Source: Treponema sp.
GTDB lineage: Bacteria > Spirochaetota > Spirochaetia > Treponematales > Treponemataceae
Length of the DNA stretch: 64,000 nt
Direction of reading: 5' to 3'
Assembly (NCBI GenBank): GCA_017548565.1
Contig: JAFYZU010000050.1
Coordinates: 62,001-126,000 of the forward strand
The translations under genes were made by a program, and so were the position numbers. Within the stretch, counting starts at the first letter, position 1, and every line of letters starts with the position of its first letter. Below are positions 24,003 through 33,091 of this stretch, piece after piece. The notes under the pieces are model-generated. The model was not told where the DNA came from. It searched no databases and saw only the letters and a program-made list of their open reading frames with translations.

Positions 24003-25499
24003 ATGAGCCAGCCGCTTGTTTGCATGACTTTAACAGGGCATACTCTTGCAGAGGATGTCCAGATTGTCCGGAAATATGAAAAATTCATTGATGTAGTTGA
24101 ACTTCGTGTTGATTATCTTGATGAAGATGAACAGCTTGTAGTAAGACGTTTTCCATCGATGATAAGGCTTCCATGTATTCTGACAATCAGAAGGGACATA
24201 GACGGCGGTCTTTTTAATGGCGGTGAATTCGCACGTACAAATCTTTTCGGAAGGGCACTTGCTTTTGCAAATCAGGACAGGGCTAAGAATTTTGCCTACG
24301 TAGATTTTGAAGAAGATTTTAATATTCCGAGCATTCAGGATGCTGCACTTGCGTTCGGTGTAAAAATAATAAGAAGCTTTCATAAAATGAAGGATCCGGT
24401 CTATAATCTCAAGGAAATGTGCGACAGGATGCGAAAGACAGGTTATGAAATTCCGAAAATCGCATTTAAACCGAAAAAGCTTTCTGATGTATTGAATCTT
24501 TTTACGGAAGGTCAGGCAATGAAGGATTATGATCACATCCTTTGTGCAATGGGACCGGAAGGCCTCCCTTCAAGAATTCTTTCTGCCTTGTCTGATTCAT
24601 ATCTTACATATACATCGCCCGAAGAAATGCAGGGAAATGTATCGGATCTTGGACATCTGGATCCTGTTACGCTTAATAATCTTTATAATTTTAAATCAAT
24701 TTCTGAACAGACAGATATTTATGGAATAACAGGCTGGCCAATGGTAAAAACTTCAAGCCCTGAAATTCATAATTCCGGTTTCAGAAATCATAATCTCGAC
24801 AGTGTATTTATTCCCGTAAGGTCACCGCTTGTTTCAGAAGCCTTGAATTTTGCCGAAAAAATCGGAATGAAAGGAATGTCAGTTACGACACCTCATAAGG
24901 AATCGGTTTTGTTTTATGTAAACAATCAGACGCCCGAGGTTCAGCAGATTGGTGCATGTAATACGGTTGTAAGAAAAGATAATAAATGGTTTGCATATAA
25001 TACCGATGCATATGGATTCAGGCGCGCGCTTGAAGAATTTATCGGTACAAGAAAATTCAGAAAAAAAGTTGCAGTTATAGGTGCAGGTGGAGCGGCAAAG
25101 GCAGTCTGTTATGTTTTAAAGCAGATGGGTGCTAAGGTCTGTATTTTTAACCGTTCAGTTGAGCATGCACGGACAATTGCCGAAAAATTTTATTTTAAGT
25201 ACAGCTCACTCAGTGTTGATTGTATTGAAAAGCTTCATGAATATTCAAATCTTATTATCCAGACGACACCGGTTGGCATGAGCTTTGAAGCAGTTTCTGA
25301 AGAAATAGATCCGATTCCTTTTTACAGCTTTAAGGGAACCGAGCTTGTTTTTGATCTTATTTATAAACCGGCAATTACTCCGCTTATGAAGAGGGCATCT
25401 CTTGCGGGCTGCAGGGTTTGTAATGGATATAAAATGCTTGAATATCAGGCTTATGAACAATTTAAATTATTTACGGGAATAGATTATGAATCAAAATGA
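24003..25499 (+). CDS. Bifunctional 3-dehydroquinate dehydratase (type I)/shikimate dehydrogenase
   Basis: This 498-aa fusion catalyses two consecutive steps of the shikimate pathway. Residues 1 to about 225 are a type I AroD with VELRVDYL, TIRRDIDGG, the catalytic His in SFHKM (about 127) and the Schiff-base Lys in AFKPKK (about 156). Residues about 235-498 are AroE with YGITGWPMVKTSSPEIHN, MSVTTPHKESV, GACNTVVR, the NADP loop VIGAGGAAKAV (about 356-366) and LEYQAYEQF. This AroD-AroE order matches plant DHD/SDH and is also known in chlamydiae and some spirochaetes. It starts two bases after the PASTA stop and overlaps rpiA by 14 bases. Confidence 0.93.
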   Translation: MSQPLVCMTLTGHTLAEDVQIVRKYEKFIDVVELRVDYLDEDEQLVVRRFPSMIRLPCILTIRRDIDGGLFNGGEFARTNLFGRALAFANQDRAKNFAYVDFEEDFNIPSIQDAALAFGVKIIRSFHKMKDPVYNLKEMCDRMRKTGYEIPKIAFKPKKLSDVLNLFTEGQAMKDYDHILCAMGPEGLPSRILSALSDSYLTYTSPEEMQGNVSDLGHLDPVTLNNLYNFKSISEQTDIYGITGWPMVKTSSPEIHNSGFRNHNLDSVFIPVRSPLVSEALNFAEKIGMKGMSVTTPHKESVLFYVNNQTPEVQQIGACNTVVRKDNKWFAYNTDAYGFRRALEEFIGTRKFRKKVAVIGAGGAAKAVCYVLKQMGAKVCIFNRSVEHARTIAEKFYFKYSSLSVDCIEKLHEYSNLIIQTTPVGMSFEAVSEEIDPIPFYSFKGTELVFDLIYKPAITPLMKRASLAGCRVCNGYKMLEYQAYEQFKLFTGIDYESK

Positions 25500-26208
25500 A
25501 CAGAAAATACTAGCTGCAACTACTGCAGTCGATACATTGATTGAAAAAGGTTTGATTTTCAGCGGAATGAAAATAGGGCTTGGTACCGGTTCTACTGCAA
25601 TGCCTGCCGTAAAAAGACTTGCTGAACATATCAATAACGGCGATTTGAAGGATATTAAGGCAATCGTAACAAGCTTTCAGACACAGAATGCATGCCAGGA
25701 TTACGGTATTAGTGTTTATTCAATGAACGATAAGATAATAGCAGGTCAGCTTGATCTTGCAATAGACGGTGCCGATGAAGTAACCCCTGAATGCTTCTGC
25801 ATAAAAGGTGGTGGTGCTGCTCATGTCAGGGAAAAAATCGTTGAATATAATTCAAAAGTTTTTGTTGTAGTTGCCGATTCTTCGAAAGCGGTAGAAACAA
25901 TTGGTACGAAATTTCCTGTTCCGGTAGAAATCATCAGTGAAGCAAGAATCCCTGTTACAAATGCACTTAATGCGCTTGGTGCTGAATGTGTTCTTCGTGA
26001 GGGAATTAGAAAATGCGGACCTGTCATTACAGACAACGGTAATCAGATTCTGGACTGTACATGGAAGTCACCGATAAATCCTGCTCAAATGGAAGACAAA
26101 ATAAATTCAATCGTCGGTGTTGTAGAAAACGGACTCTTTTCAAAAAATAAACCGGTTGTTTTCATTGCAAAAGAAGACGGAAAAGTAGAAATCAGAAATC
26201 TGAAATAA
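25486..26208 (+). CDS. rpiA: Ribose-5-phosphate isomerase A
   Basis: This 240-aa enzyme interconverts ribose 5-phosphate and ribulose 5-phosphate. Motifs are GLGTGSTAMPAV (phosphate loop), LAIDGADEV, KGGGAAHVREKIV (catalytic region) and the C-terminal GVVENGLF. Its first 14 bases overlap the end of the AroD-AroE gene, and the next gene starts one base after its stop, so it is embedded in the operon. PRPP for the histidine pathway derives from its product, which fits the company, though the link is only positional. Confidence 0.94.
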   Translation: MNQNEQKILAATTAVDTLIEKGLIFSGMKIGLGTGSTAMPAVKRLAEHINNGDLKDIKAIVTSFQTQNACQDYGISVYSMNDKIIAGQLDLAIDGADEVTPECFCIKGGGAAHVREKIVEYNSKVFVVVADSSKAVETIGTKFPVPVEIISEARIPVTNALNALGAECVLREGIRKCGPVITDNGNQILDCTWKSPINPAQMEDKINSIVGVVENGLFSKNKPVVFIAKEDGKVEIRNLK

Positions 26209-26209
26209 A

Positions 26210-27580
26210 ATGTTTAATCCGTTTAATTCAGAGCTTTCACGTCATTACTGCCTTGAGCTTCTTGATGATATTGAAAATAAAACTGTTGTTCTAAAACAGA
26301 TATCTGAAATCAGTATAGAAAGAATTAATCAGGGAATAATGACAGGCGCTCTTGTATGCTGGGATCCGCGTAAGAAAGAAAGGGTTGTGCTTCATGCAGT
26401 CAGCGGGATTGCAAAACAGCTTTATACAAATGATTCAAAGCAGACTTATATTAAAAACGGAATAAAACATGTCATTGTGCCTCCTGTAGCAAGCGGAAAA
26501 AAGATTACGCGCGCATTACGGAAAAACGACAGAAAAATCCATGAGCTCACCGAAAAAATTAATCGACTGCAAAAATCTGCAGATGAGGAAGAAAGCAGAA
26601 ACCATCTGATTAAAATTCGTAGTAATTTATGCGATGAGTCGTTAAAAAAAGTATTTTCACTTTATAAATTTCATTGTGCGGGTAAAAAGACAATTTCACT
26701 CAATAAGATTATAAAGGAACGTAATGCTCTTGTACCGACAGGAACCGGTGACTGCTGTGAGCCGAAGCTTTTGAATTATGCGTTTAAGAAAAAACTTGAA
26801 ATAATCAGTATGGCTCAGGTTTTCTATGATGATGAAAAAAAGTATGAAAGCTTTGATCCATGCAATGAGCGCTGCGGAATTCTTTTTCCATATCTTCTTG
26901 GACTTGAAATCCTTTATCAGGATTCTTCAATTGTTGTTGTAAATAAACCTTCGGGAATGCTTTCTGTGTGCGGGAAAAAACAGAAGGATTGTGTTGAAGA
27001 AAGGATAAAAAATATTTTTTTTGATTGTGAAGTGGAGCAGTGTGCTGTTCATCGTCTTGATATGGAAACTTCAGGCCTTATGATACTTGCAAAAACAAAA
27101 GAAGCCCACAGGTCACTTAATCTTGAATTTATGAATGGTCTTGTTCATAAAAAATATATTGCAGTTCTTGATGGAATCCTTGAAAAAACAGATGAAAAAT
27201 ATAAAACGCTTGAAAACGGACGTTTTGAATTACCGTTCAGGCTTGATGTTAATAACAGGCCGCATCAGATTTATGATGAAATAAACGGAAAAACAGGAAT
27301 TACACTCTGGAAAAAAGACGGTATCGTTTGTGTAACTGTGGACGATAAGCAGAAAATCAGGGGATCAAAAATCATTTTTACACCGCTTACAGGACGTACT
27401 CATCAGCTCAGGCTTGCAAGTGCAGATTCTCATGGCTTTAATCTTCCGATAATGGGAGATTCTCTTTATGGAAAATGCAGAAAAAATCAGAGACTCATGC
27501 TTCATGCCGCTGAGCTTGAGGTTTATCACCCGGTCTCAGGGCAGAAGATGATTTTTAAAAAAGATTTTATTTTCAGTTAG
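26210..27580 (+). CDS. RluA-family rRNA/tRNA pseudouridine synthase
   Basis: This 456-aa protein has an N-terminal extension of about 215 residues (partly helical, Lys-rich) before an RluA catalytic domain. The domain has IVVVNKPSGMLSV, the catalytic motif HRLDMETSGLMILAKT (Asp about 286) and FTPLTGRTHQLRLAS near the C terminus. It isomerises uridine in structural RNA; the exact site cannot be told, although the long N-terminal region is reminiscent of the RluA-type enzymes with large extensions seen in spirochaetes and gamma-proteobacteria. Its end overlaps the convergent minus-strand gene by eight bases. Confidence 0.85.
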   Translation: MFNPFNSELSRHYCLELLDDIENKTVVLKQISEISIERINQGIMTGALVCWDPRKKERVVLHAVSGIAKQLYTNDSKQTYIKNGIKHVIVPPVASGKKITRALRKNDRKIHELTEKINRLQKSADEEESRNHLIKIRSNLCDESLKKVFSLYKFHCAGKKTISLNKIIKERNALVPTGTGDCCEPKLLNYAFKKKLEIISMAQVFYDDEKKYESFDPCNERCGILFPYLLGLEILYQDSSIVVVNKPSGMLSVCGKKQKDCVEERIKNIFFDCEVEQCAVHRLDMETSGLMILAKTKEAHRSLNLEFMNGLVHKKYIAVLDGILEKTDEKYKTLENGRFELPFRLDVNNRPHQIYDEINGKTGITLWKKDGIVCVTVDDKQKIRGSKIIFTPLTGRTHQLRLASADSHGFNLPIMGDSLYGKCRKNQRLMLHAAELEVYHPVSGQKMIFKKDFIFS

Positions 27581-29519
27581 CTTTTTTCTGGTAGCTTGCC
27601 TTTACCGCTTCAACAAAAAGACTGTTCTGGTCGCTTCGTTCAGGAACCGAGAACATAGGCTTTCCGTCATTCGGCGATATACGATAGATGTTCATAGGAT
27701 CGGTAGTATATGCAGGACTTCCGGGATTGTTTATCCACCAGTCGAGGACAGATACAAAACAGAGTGTATATTTCAAAAGATTTGCGTTAGTTGCATTTGT
27801 CGTTGCAGTTTTATTCTGTGCTCCTAAAAGTACATCAAGTCGTTTTGAAACTTCATTCTGAATGTCGAATTTATAATGATCCCATGGATTTTCAAGAAGA
27901 GGAACCTGACCTTTTGTCGATGCAGCCTGATCGCATTGTTTAACTACGATTGTAAGATACTTTCGTGCAAAATCTGTGCGGTGGAACATTGGACGGTATT
28001 TGCTTTCATCAGAAGGACGCTCTAAAAGAAGCTGGTCGAATTTGAAGTTAGGCAGAAAGTGATAAGTCGTCTGCCACAAAAGTGAGGTGAGTATTTTTTT
28101 GCCGAGCATTGATTTTTCAAAATCGGCCTGAGAATAAAGTGAATTTGTAAAATTCGTAAGAGGTTCGCAGTAAAGACGTTCAAAGGTATCTTCCCTGTAA
28201 GCAGACCATTCGTCAAGAATATCCTGAATTGTGTCGGCATCATTTTTTGCACCATCAGCTTTTGCGAATTTCATGTTACGGCAGCTCTGGAAACAATCCT
28301 CGATTATACGTTGAAGTACGACTACAACCTGAAGAGGATTTTCCGGTGAAAGACAGTTAAAACCGTCTGCAAATTTATAGAGAGGCTGGAAATAAGGATA
28401 CATGTCAGGATGCTCGTCGAGGCGGTCGAAACCTGCTTCCGGGAACATCTGATTTAAAAGCTTTAACCCTGTTATTACAGAGGAATCTTTTGCACCTTTT
28501 GTAGGAGCGGCTGGTTTTGCCTTTTCTTCTTTCTGTGAAGAATCATCCTTTTCTTTATCCGGAAGAAGAAGATCGAATTTATGAAGTCCTGTGAATTTCA
28601 GGATTTCGGCAACCTTTACAGAAAAGAATTCAGGATAATCCTCGTAGGTGTCAGAACACATCCTCATGAGGATCGGATAGAATTTTTTGATTACTTCTGT
28701 ATCTATGTAAAGCCACTCGGTAATCGCCTGTTTTGCCATGGTAGAAAGCTTATCTTTCGGTGAATCAGGATAGTTTACTTCGTCATTATAAATTTCCTTG
28801 ATAAGCTTTGGAATTTTATTGTTTCCGTAATAGTAGATTGTCATGAGCGGCTTGTACACGAGTCGCATAAGCTGAGTCAAATCGCAAAGGAGCATCGGTT
28901 GCTGTACCTGTTTAAGCGAAAGATATTCAGTTTTAATTCCTGACATTCCCCATTCAGCAATCATTCTTAAAAATTTAAATTTTGCCTCTGAGCCATTAAC
29001 TATTTTTGATTTATATGTTGCCGGTGCAATCTGAATAAGTGTTTTTGTTACAGTGATGAAGGCTTCCATGTGTTCGATTGCTTTTTTGATTGTGTAGTCA
29101 TAGAAGGAATAATTGATTTTTTCAGTTCCGTTTTTCTGAAGTGCACGAAGGAAATTAAAGAAGCCGTAGTTCGGTTTGATTTTATATTCCGGAGACATCA
29201 TTACTTTATCGAACATGTTATTTGCTTTTTTAGAAACGTTCGGTAAATCTTCACGTATATGACGTTTTGTCGGAGTTACTGCCGCTTTCTGAGAAGATGC
29301 AGAACCTGATGATGAAGATGAGCCTGATGTAGTTCTTACGAGTCGTCCGCTGTTGTTATGGTTTCCGTTTCCGCTGCTTGAACGTTCATACATTACTTCG
29401 CCGCCGAGTTTTTTAGCCATTACAGCCGCTTCCTTTTCATCGATGTTACCGATGTTTCGTCTTGTCTGTTCAAGAGTTCCAGGTTCCCAGTTTGCTGTCT
29501 TGTTTATCTCTTCACCCAT
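27573..29519 (-). CDS. Conserved treponemal protein of unknown function with Ser-rich linker
   Basis: This 648-aa protein has no signal peptide or membrane segment. Residues about 48-80 are a low-complexity Ser/Asn/Gly-rich linker. The remainder is a long helical protein with repeated aromatic and Lys residues, including a Lys/Glu/Ala-rich acidic-basic patch near 330-350. I do not recognise a family; it resembles other large cytoplasmic proteins seen only in treponemes. AAGGAG stands eight bases before the ATG. The downstream end overlaps the RluA gene by eight bases. No function is proposed. Confidence 0.65.
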   Translation of the reverse strand: MGEEINKTANWEPGTLEQTRRNIGNIDEKEAAVMAKKLGGEVMYERSSSGNGNHNNSGRLVRTTSGSSSSSGSASSQKAAVTPTKRHIREDLPNVSKKANNMFDKVMMSPEYKIKPNYGFFNFLRALQKNGTEKINYSFYDYTIKKAIEHMEAFITVTKTLIQIAPATYKSKIVNGSEAKFKFLRMIAEWGMSGIKTEYLSLKQVQQPMLLCDLTQLMRLVYKPLMTIYYYGNNKIPKLIKEIYNDEVNYPDSPKDKLSTMAKQAITEWLYIDTEVIKKFYPILMRMCSDTYEDYPEFFSVKVAEILKFTGLHKFDLLLPDKEKDDSSQKEEKAKPAAPTKGAKDSSVITGLKLLNQMFPEAGFDRLDEHPDMYPYFQPLYKFADGFNCLSPENPLQVVVVLQRIIEDCFQSCRNMKFAKADGAKNDADTIQDILDEWSAYREDTFERLYCEPLTNFTNSLYSQADFEKSMLGKKILTSLLWQTTYHFLPNFKFDQLLLERPSDESKYRPMFHRTDFARKYLTIVVKQCDQAASTKGQVPLLENPWDHYKFDIQNEVSKRLDVLLGAQNKTATTNATNANLLKYTLCFVSVLDWWINNPGSPAYTTDPMNIYRISPNDGKPMFSVPERSDQNSLFVEAVKASYQKKAN

Positions 29520-29549
29520 AATATTCTCCTTTTCTTTACTTTTTATATT

Positions 29550-30602
29550 TTATATTCTTAATGTGCTTTTATTTATGATTCCAGGGAAATTCTTTAATAC
29601 AAGCTTTTCTCCATCCTTCGTAAGCATTACTCCATTGTAATAACCGTAGATTACATTGTAGTCAGTCCTGATTGCAATTACATTCAGAATCCTGTGATTG
29701 TCAGAAACAGGAGTAAAGGTTAAATCTATCATGCTTTCGGTGTCCTGAATTATCCAGTCTTTTTTTATTCCGAAAGGATGAGTCATAAGGACAGATGGAA
29801 GTGCAGTAGTGTCACCATCGACCGTTATAAGGTTTTCATTGTATTTATCAGGATCTGCTGCATCAAGACTTGAATTTTTAAGCTGGAATATTACGTTCTT
29901 TGACTGAATTTTTCCGATTCCCCAGGCAAGCGTAAAGCGTGTATGCATCTTGAAATAAGTCCTGTTGATTCTCATTGCAGCAAGTCCTTCGCTTGAATCA
30001 AGCTTTTCGTCATCAACAAAAAAATTTCCCTGCATCTTCATTGTAGTAAACCAGGTTGCCGAACATCTTGACTGTGAGGGAGAAGGACAGACAAAAAGTA
30101 AATCTGTATGCATTCTGGAATTCATCGGAGAAAAAATATATCCTCTTGCAGATGGACGTATATTATCGCCTTTAACGTTGAATTTCATTGCCATGTGTCT
30201 GTGGTTTCTTCCCCAGGATACCTTTATATACCGTGATTTTTTATAGCTTGCACAGATTCCCTGCGATGTATTTTTCGGGATTATTCTTTTTCTTGTTGCT
30301 GTAAAAGTGTGATATACATATTTTCTTCCGGTCGACATGTTCCAGAAAATGATTTCGGCAAGTCCGAAGATTTTAAAATCATGGAATTCTACAAGTCCTA
30401 TTACTTTATCTGTAGAAAAAATATAATCAAGACGGCTTTTTATTCTGAGCTTTGAAAGAAAAACAGGAAGAGGAAGCCCTGCATAAGGAGCCCTCATTCC
30501 CTTTACGTCAAGCTTAGGAGGAATATCATTATATGTTCCAAAAGCAGCCTTTCCGTTACTTACGATTTTTGCAGGCGGCTTTGAAAATTCTTTCAAATAC
30601 AT
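29550..30602 (-). CDS. DUF2804-like protein, unknown function
   Basis: This 350-aa protein is rich in beta-strand-like, alternating hydrophobic and aromatic sequence without a signal peptide. The arrangement resembles DUF2804: KAAFGTYNDIPPKLD at the N terminus, KSRLDYIFSTDKVIGLVEFHDF, an internal GWG-like AWGIGK, and YGYYNGVMLTKDGEKL near the C terminus. DUF2804 is related to the lipocalin-like CrtC/tocopherol-cyclase group and has no assigned function. The ATG lacks a Shine-Dalgarno and stands seven bases from a TATAAT, so the mRNA may be leaderless. It is upstream of the 648-aa orphan on the same strand. Confidence 0.6.
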   Translation of the reverse strand: MYLKEFSKPPAKIVSNGKAAFGTYNDIPPKLDVKGMRAPYAGLPLPVFLSKLRIKSRLDYIFSTDKVIGLVEFHDFKIFGLAEIIFWNMSTGRKYVYHTFTATRKRIIPKNTSQGICASYKKSRYIKVSWGRNHRHMAMKFNVKGDNIRPSARGYIFSPMNSRMHTDLLFVCPSPSQSRCSATWFTTMKMQGNFFVDDEKLDSSEGLAAMRINRTYFKMHTRFTLAWGIGKIQSKNVIFQLKNSSLDAADPDKYNENLITVDGDTTALPSVLMTHPFGIKKDWIIQDTESMIDLTFTPVSDNHRILNVIAIRTDYNVIYGYYNGVMLTKDGEKLVLKNFPGIINKSTLRI

Positions 30603-30609
30603 TGTTATT

Positions 30610-30638
30610 ATTATAAACGAAGTAAATAGAAAAGTGAA
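30610..30638 (-). promoter_or_regulatory. Promoter of the DUF2804-like gene, positioned for a leaderless mRNA
   Basis: On the minus strand TTCACT (30638-30633), a 17-base spacer and TATAAT (30615-30610) are followed by seven bases and the ATG at 30602. There is no Shine-Dalgarno. Confidence 0.55.
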
Positions 30639-30647
30639 GTAAATCTA

Positions 30648-30676
30648 ATGACAAATCTGTATTGATTTATTATAAT
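30648..30676 (+). promoter_or_regulatory. Promoter of the aspartate kinase gene
   Basis: ATGACA (30648-30653), a 17-base spacer and TATAAT (30671-30676) resemble a sigma70 promoter. The leader of about 42 bases is too short for a lysine riboswitch. Confidence 0.55.
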
Positions 30677-30724
30677 TCATTTTAATTCAGGAAAAATATT
30701 GTACTGGAAAAAAGAGGTTTTTTA

Positions 30725-32050
30725 ATGATAGTAATGAAGTTCGGCGGATCATCCGTTGCAAATGCAGAACGAATCAAGCATGTTGCATCTATAATAAAGG
30801 CTTATCAGGAAAAAAGACCTGTTGTAGTTTTGTCTGCAATGGGCGATACAACTGATCATCTTCTGGAAGCAGCAGATAAAGCTGTAGAAGGAACAGTTGA
30901 TGTTCAGGGAGTTGCAAAGCTGCATGAAGATACTGCAAAAGAACTTGGAATCAATATAGACACAATCGAAGCTTTGCTGAATGAGCTTAAACAGCTTCTT
31001 ACAGGTATTTCAATGCTCAAGGAAATAAGCAAACGCTCAAGAGATTATCTTGTTTCTTTTGGCGAACGCATGTCTGTACGAATGATGGCGGCATATCTTG
31101 AATCACAGGGCATTGCATCTCAGTTTTACGATGCCTGGGATATAGGTTTTGTGAGCGACAGTAATTATATGTCTGCAGAGCTTCTTGATGATGTATGGCA
31201 GACTATTCCTTCATATCTTAATGCCTATAAAGATGGAGTTTCAAATTCAATTCCTATTGTTACAGGATTTATTGCAAAGGATAAAAAAGGAAATATTACA
31301 ACTTTAGGAAGAGGTGGTTCAGATTTAACTGCAACAATGATAGGTGCTGCAATGCGTGCAGAAGAGGTTCAGACCTGGAAAGACGTTGATGGAATTTTAA
31401 CGACTGATCCACGCGTCGTAAAAGAAGCAAAGCCTGTCCCGGAAGTAACATACGAAGAAGCCCAGGAGCTTGCAATGTTCGGCTCTCAGGTTCTTCATCC
31501 GCGATCAATGCTTCCTGTACGAAAAACAGGAACTCCGGTTCGTGTAAAAAATTCATATAATATCGAAAGTCCCGGTTCAATCATCGTTGAAAAACATGAA
31601 GGAAAAGTCCCTCGTGTATGCGCAATCACTACAGTTAAAAATATACAGCTTATTGATATTACATCTTCGAGAATGCTTGGTGCAGCTGGATTTTTAGCAC
31701 ACATTTTCAATAACTTCCTTAAATGGAATATTTCGATAGATGTAATTGCAACCTCTGAGGTTTCAGTTTCGCTTACGGTAAATACAAAGGCAGATTTATC
31801 AGGCTTGATTTCTGATCTTGAACAGGCAAGTCAGGTAACAGTAAAGAAAAATAAAGCAATTGTTACGATCATCTGTGATGCGGCACATTCTTCGTCTATT
31901 CTTTCAGATTGTTTTGCGGCTTTGGAAAAAGAAGGAATTAACGTACAGATGATTTCTCAGGGGGCAAGCAAAGTTAATATAAGCATGATTGTCGATGAAG
32001 AAGAAGCCGATAAAACTGTACGGATTTTACATAAGGCTTTTTTTAATTAG
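30725..32050 (+). CDS. lysC: Aspartate kinase
   Basis: This 441-aa enzyme phosphorylates L-aspartate, the first step towards lysine, diaminopimelate, threonine and methionine. Motifs are VMKFGGSSVANAERI (ATP site), SFGERMSVRMMAAYL, TLGRGGSDLTATMIGAA and WKDVDGILTTDPR. Two C-terminal ACT domains follow (about 310-441), which normally bind feedback inhibitors. GAGG precedes the ATG. dapB follows 51 bases downstream, forming a small lysine/DAP operon. Which amino acid inhibits it cannot be read from the sequence; the gene symbol is therefore approximate. Confidence 0.92.
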   Translation: MIVMKFGGSSVANAERIKHVASIIKAYQEKRPVVVLSAMGDTTDHLLEAADKAVEGTVDVQGVAKLHEDTAKELGINIDTIEALLNELKQLLTGISMLKEISKRSRDYLVSFGERMSVRMMAAYLESQGIASQFYDAWDIGFVSDSNYMSAELLDDVWQTIPSYLNAYKDGVSNSIPIVTGFIAKDKKGNITTLGRGGSDLTATMIGAAMRAEEVQTWKDVDGILTTDPRVVKEAKPVPEVTYEEAQELAMFGSQVLHPRSMLPVRKTGTPVRVKNSYNIESPGSIIVEKHEGKVPRVCAITTVKNIQLIDITSSRMLGAAGFLAHIFNNFLKWNISIDVIATSEVSVSLTVNTKADLSGLISDLEQASQVTVKKNKAIVTIICDAAHSSSILSDCFAALEKEGINVQMISQGASKVNISMIVDEEEADKTVRILHKAFFN

Positions 32051-32101
32051 AAATTATCAGCGCGTAAATAGTTTACGGCATATTGCAAATGGAGGTTCTT
32101 G

Positions 32102-32881
32102 ATGAAAATTGCTCTGGTCGGTTATGGAAAAATGGGTCATATGATTGAGCAGGCTGCGAAGCGTGCGGGTCATGAAGTGGTTGTTACCATTGATGTTGTT
32201 GCAGATGATGCAAAGGTTATAGTTAAACAGGGTGATGGAGAAGCAGTTGCACGTGCCGTAAAATCAAGCGGTGCCGAAGGTGTCATTGAGTTTACACATC
32301 CGGTTGCAGTCTTGAATAACATAAAGGCACTCCTTCCTCTTGGGCTTCCTGTTGTCGTAGGAACTACCGGCTGGAATGATAAACATGAAGAAATCCGCTC
32401 TCTTGCAAAACAGGTTGGCGGAACTGTTATGACTGCAGGTAATTTTTCGATCGGTGTTAATATGTTCTATAAGATTGTTGAAGAAGCTGCTAAAATTATG
32501 TCGGAATATGATGATTACGATGTTGCAACATGGGAAATGCATCATAATCAGAAGGCAGACAGTCCGAGCGGAACAGCCCTTGAAATAGCAAGAAGAATCC
32601 AGCTTTCATACAAGGATAAAAATGAAATTGAAACGGATGCTTTTCATGAACGACCGGCTGCAAATCAGCTTCATGTAAGCTCAACACGCTGCGGAAACGT
32701 TCCCGGAACTCACAAGGTTTTCTTTGATGGAACCGCAGATACGATTGAACTTACACATACAGCGCGAAGTCGTGAAGGTTTTGCAGTTGGAACGGTAAAG
32801 AGTCTTGAAAAACTTGATGAGGCAATAAAATCTGGTCGTCTTTCAAGGGGAAATCTTTATTTATGGAATGATTTATACTAA
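32102..32881 (+). CDS. dapB: 4-hydroxy-tetrahydrodipicolinate reductase
   Basis: This 259-aa enzyme reduces HTPA to tetrahydrodipicolinate in the DAP/lysine pathway. Motifs are IALVGYGKMGHMIEQAA (nucleotide loop), EFTHPVAVLNN, VVGTTGW, the catalytic EMHHNQKADSPSGTAL and AHTARSREGFAVG-like segments near the C terminus. GGAGG at 32091-32095 points to the ATG at 32102 rather than the TTG three bases upstream. It follows aspartate kinase in the same direction. Length is normal. Confidence 0.95.
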   Translation: MKIALVGYGKMGHMIEQAAKRAGHEVVVTIDVVADDAKVIVKQGDGEAVARAVKSSGAEGVIEFTHPVAVLNNIKALLPLGLPVVVGTTGWNDKHEEIRSLAKQVGGTVMTAGNFSIGVNMFYKIVEEAAKIMSEYDDYDVATWEMHHNQKADSPSGTALEIARRIQLSYKDKNEIETDAFHERPAANQLHVSSTRCGNVPGTHKVFFDGTADTIELTHTARSREGFAVGTVKSLEKLDEAIKSGRLSRGNLYLWNDLY

Positions 32882-32906
32882 TCCTTAAAGTACAGGCTTC
32901 CGGCTA

Positions 32907-32935
32907 TTGCATAAAGAGTGTATTTCTGATATATT
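32907..32935 (+). promoter_or_regulatory. Promoter of the rplU ribosomal operon
   Basis: TTGCAT (32907-32912), a 17-base spacer and TATATT (32930-32935) put the start near 32942, giving rplU a leader of about 150 bases. Confidence 0.55.
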
Positions 32936-32941
32936 TTTTGA

Positions 32942-33091
32942 TACGTAATTAGACTTTGGGCGTAATGGTATTTAATCCCCGTTTTATACTTATTAAGCAG
33001 TCTAGTTTACCAGTCTTTTGCAGAATGGATTTATGTTTCCTTATTCCACTGCATCGGGCGTATGAAATGAATTTTTTAATAGAGGTATTAT
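32942..33091 (+). promoter_or_regulatory. Putative structured rplU leader
   Basis: The 150-base stretch before rplU holds no open reading frame. It can fold a hairpin in which GCAG and TGG (around 33021-33029) pair with CCA and CTGC (around 33048-33054). Ribosomal L21 operons in other bacteria carry autoregulatory leaders; whether this one matches any known L21 leader motif could not be checked. Confidence 0.35.

Noticed and set aside
30677-30724. Lysine riboswitch before aspartate kinase
   Set aside because: The promoter leaves only about 42 bases of leader, far less than a lysine riboswitch requires.
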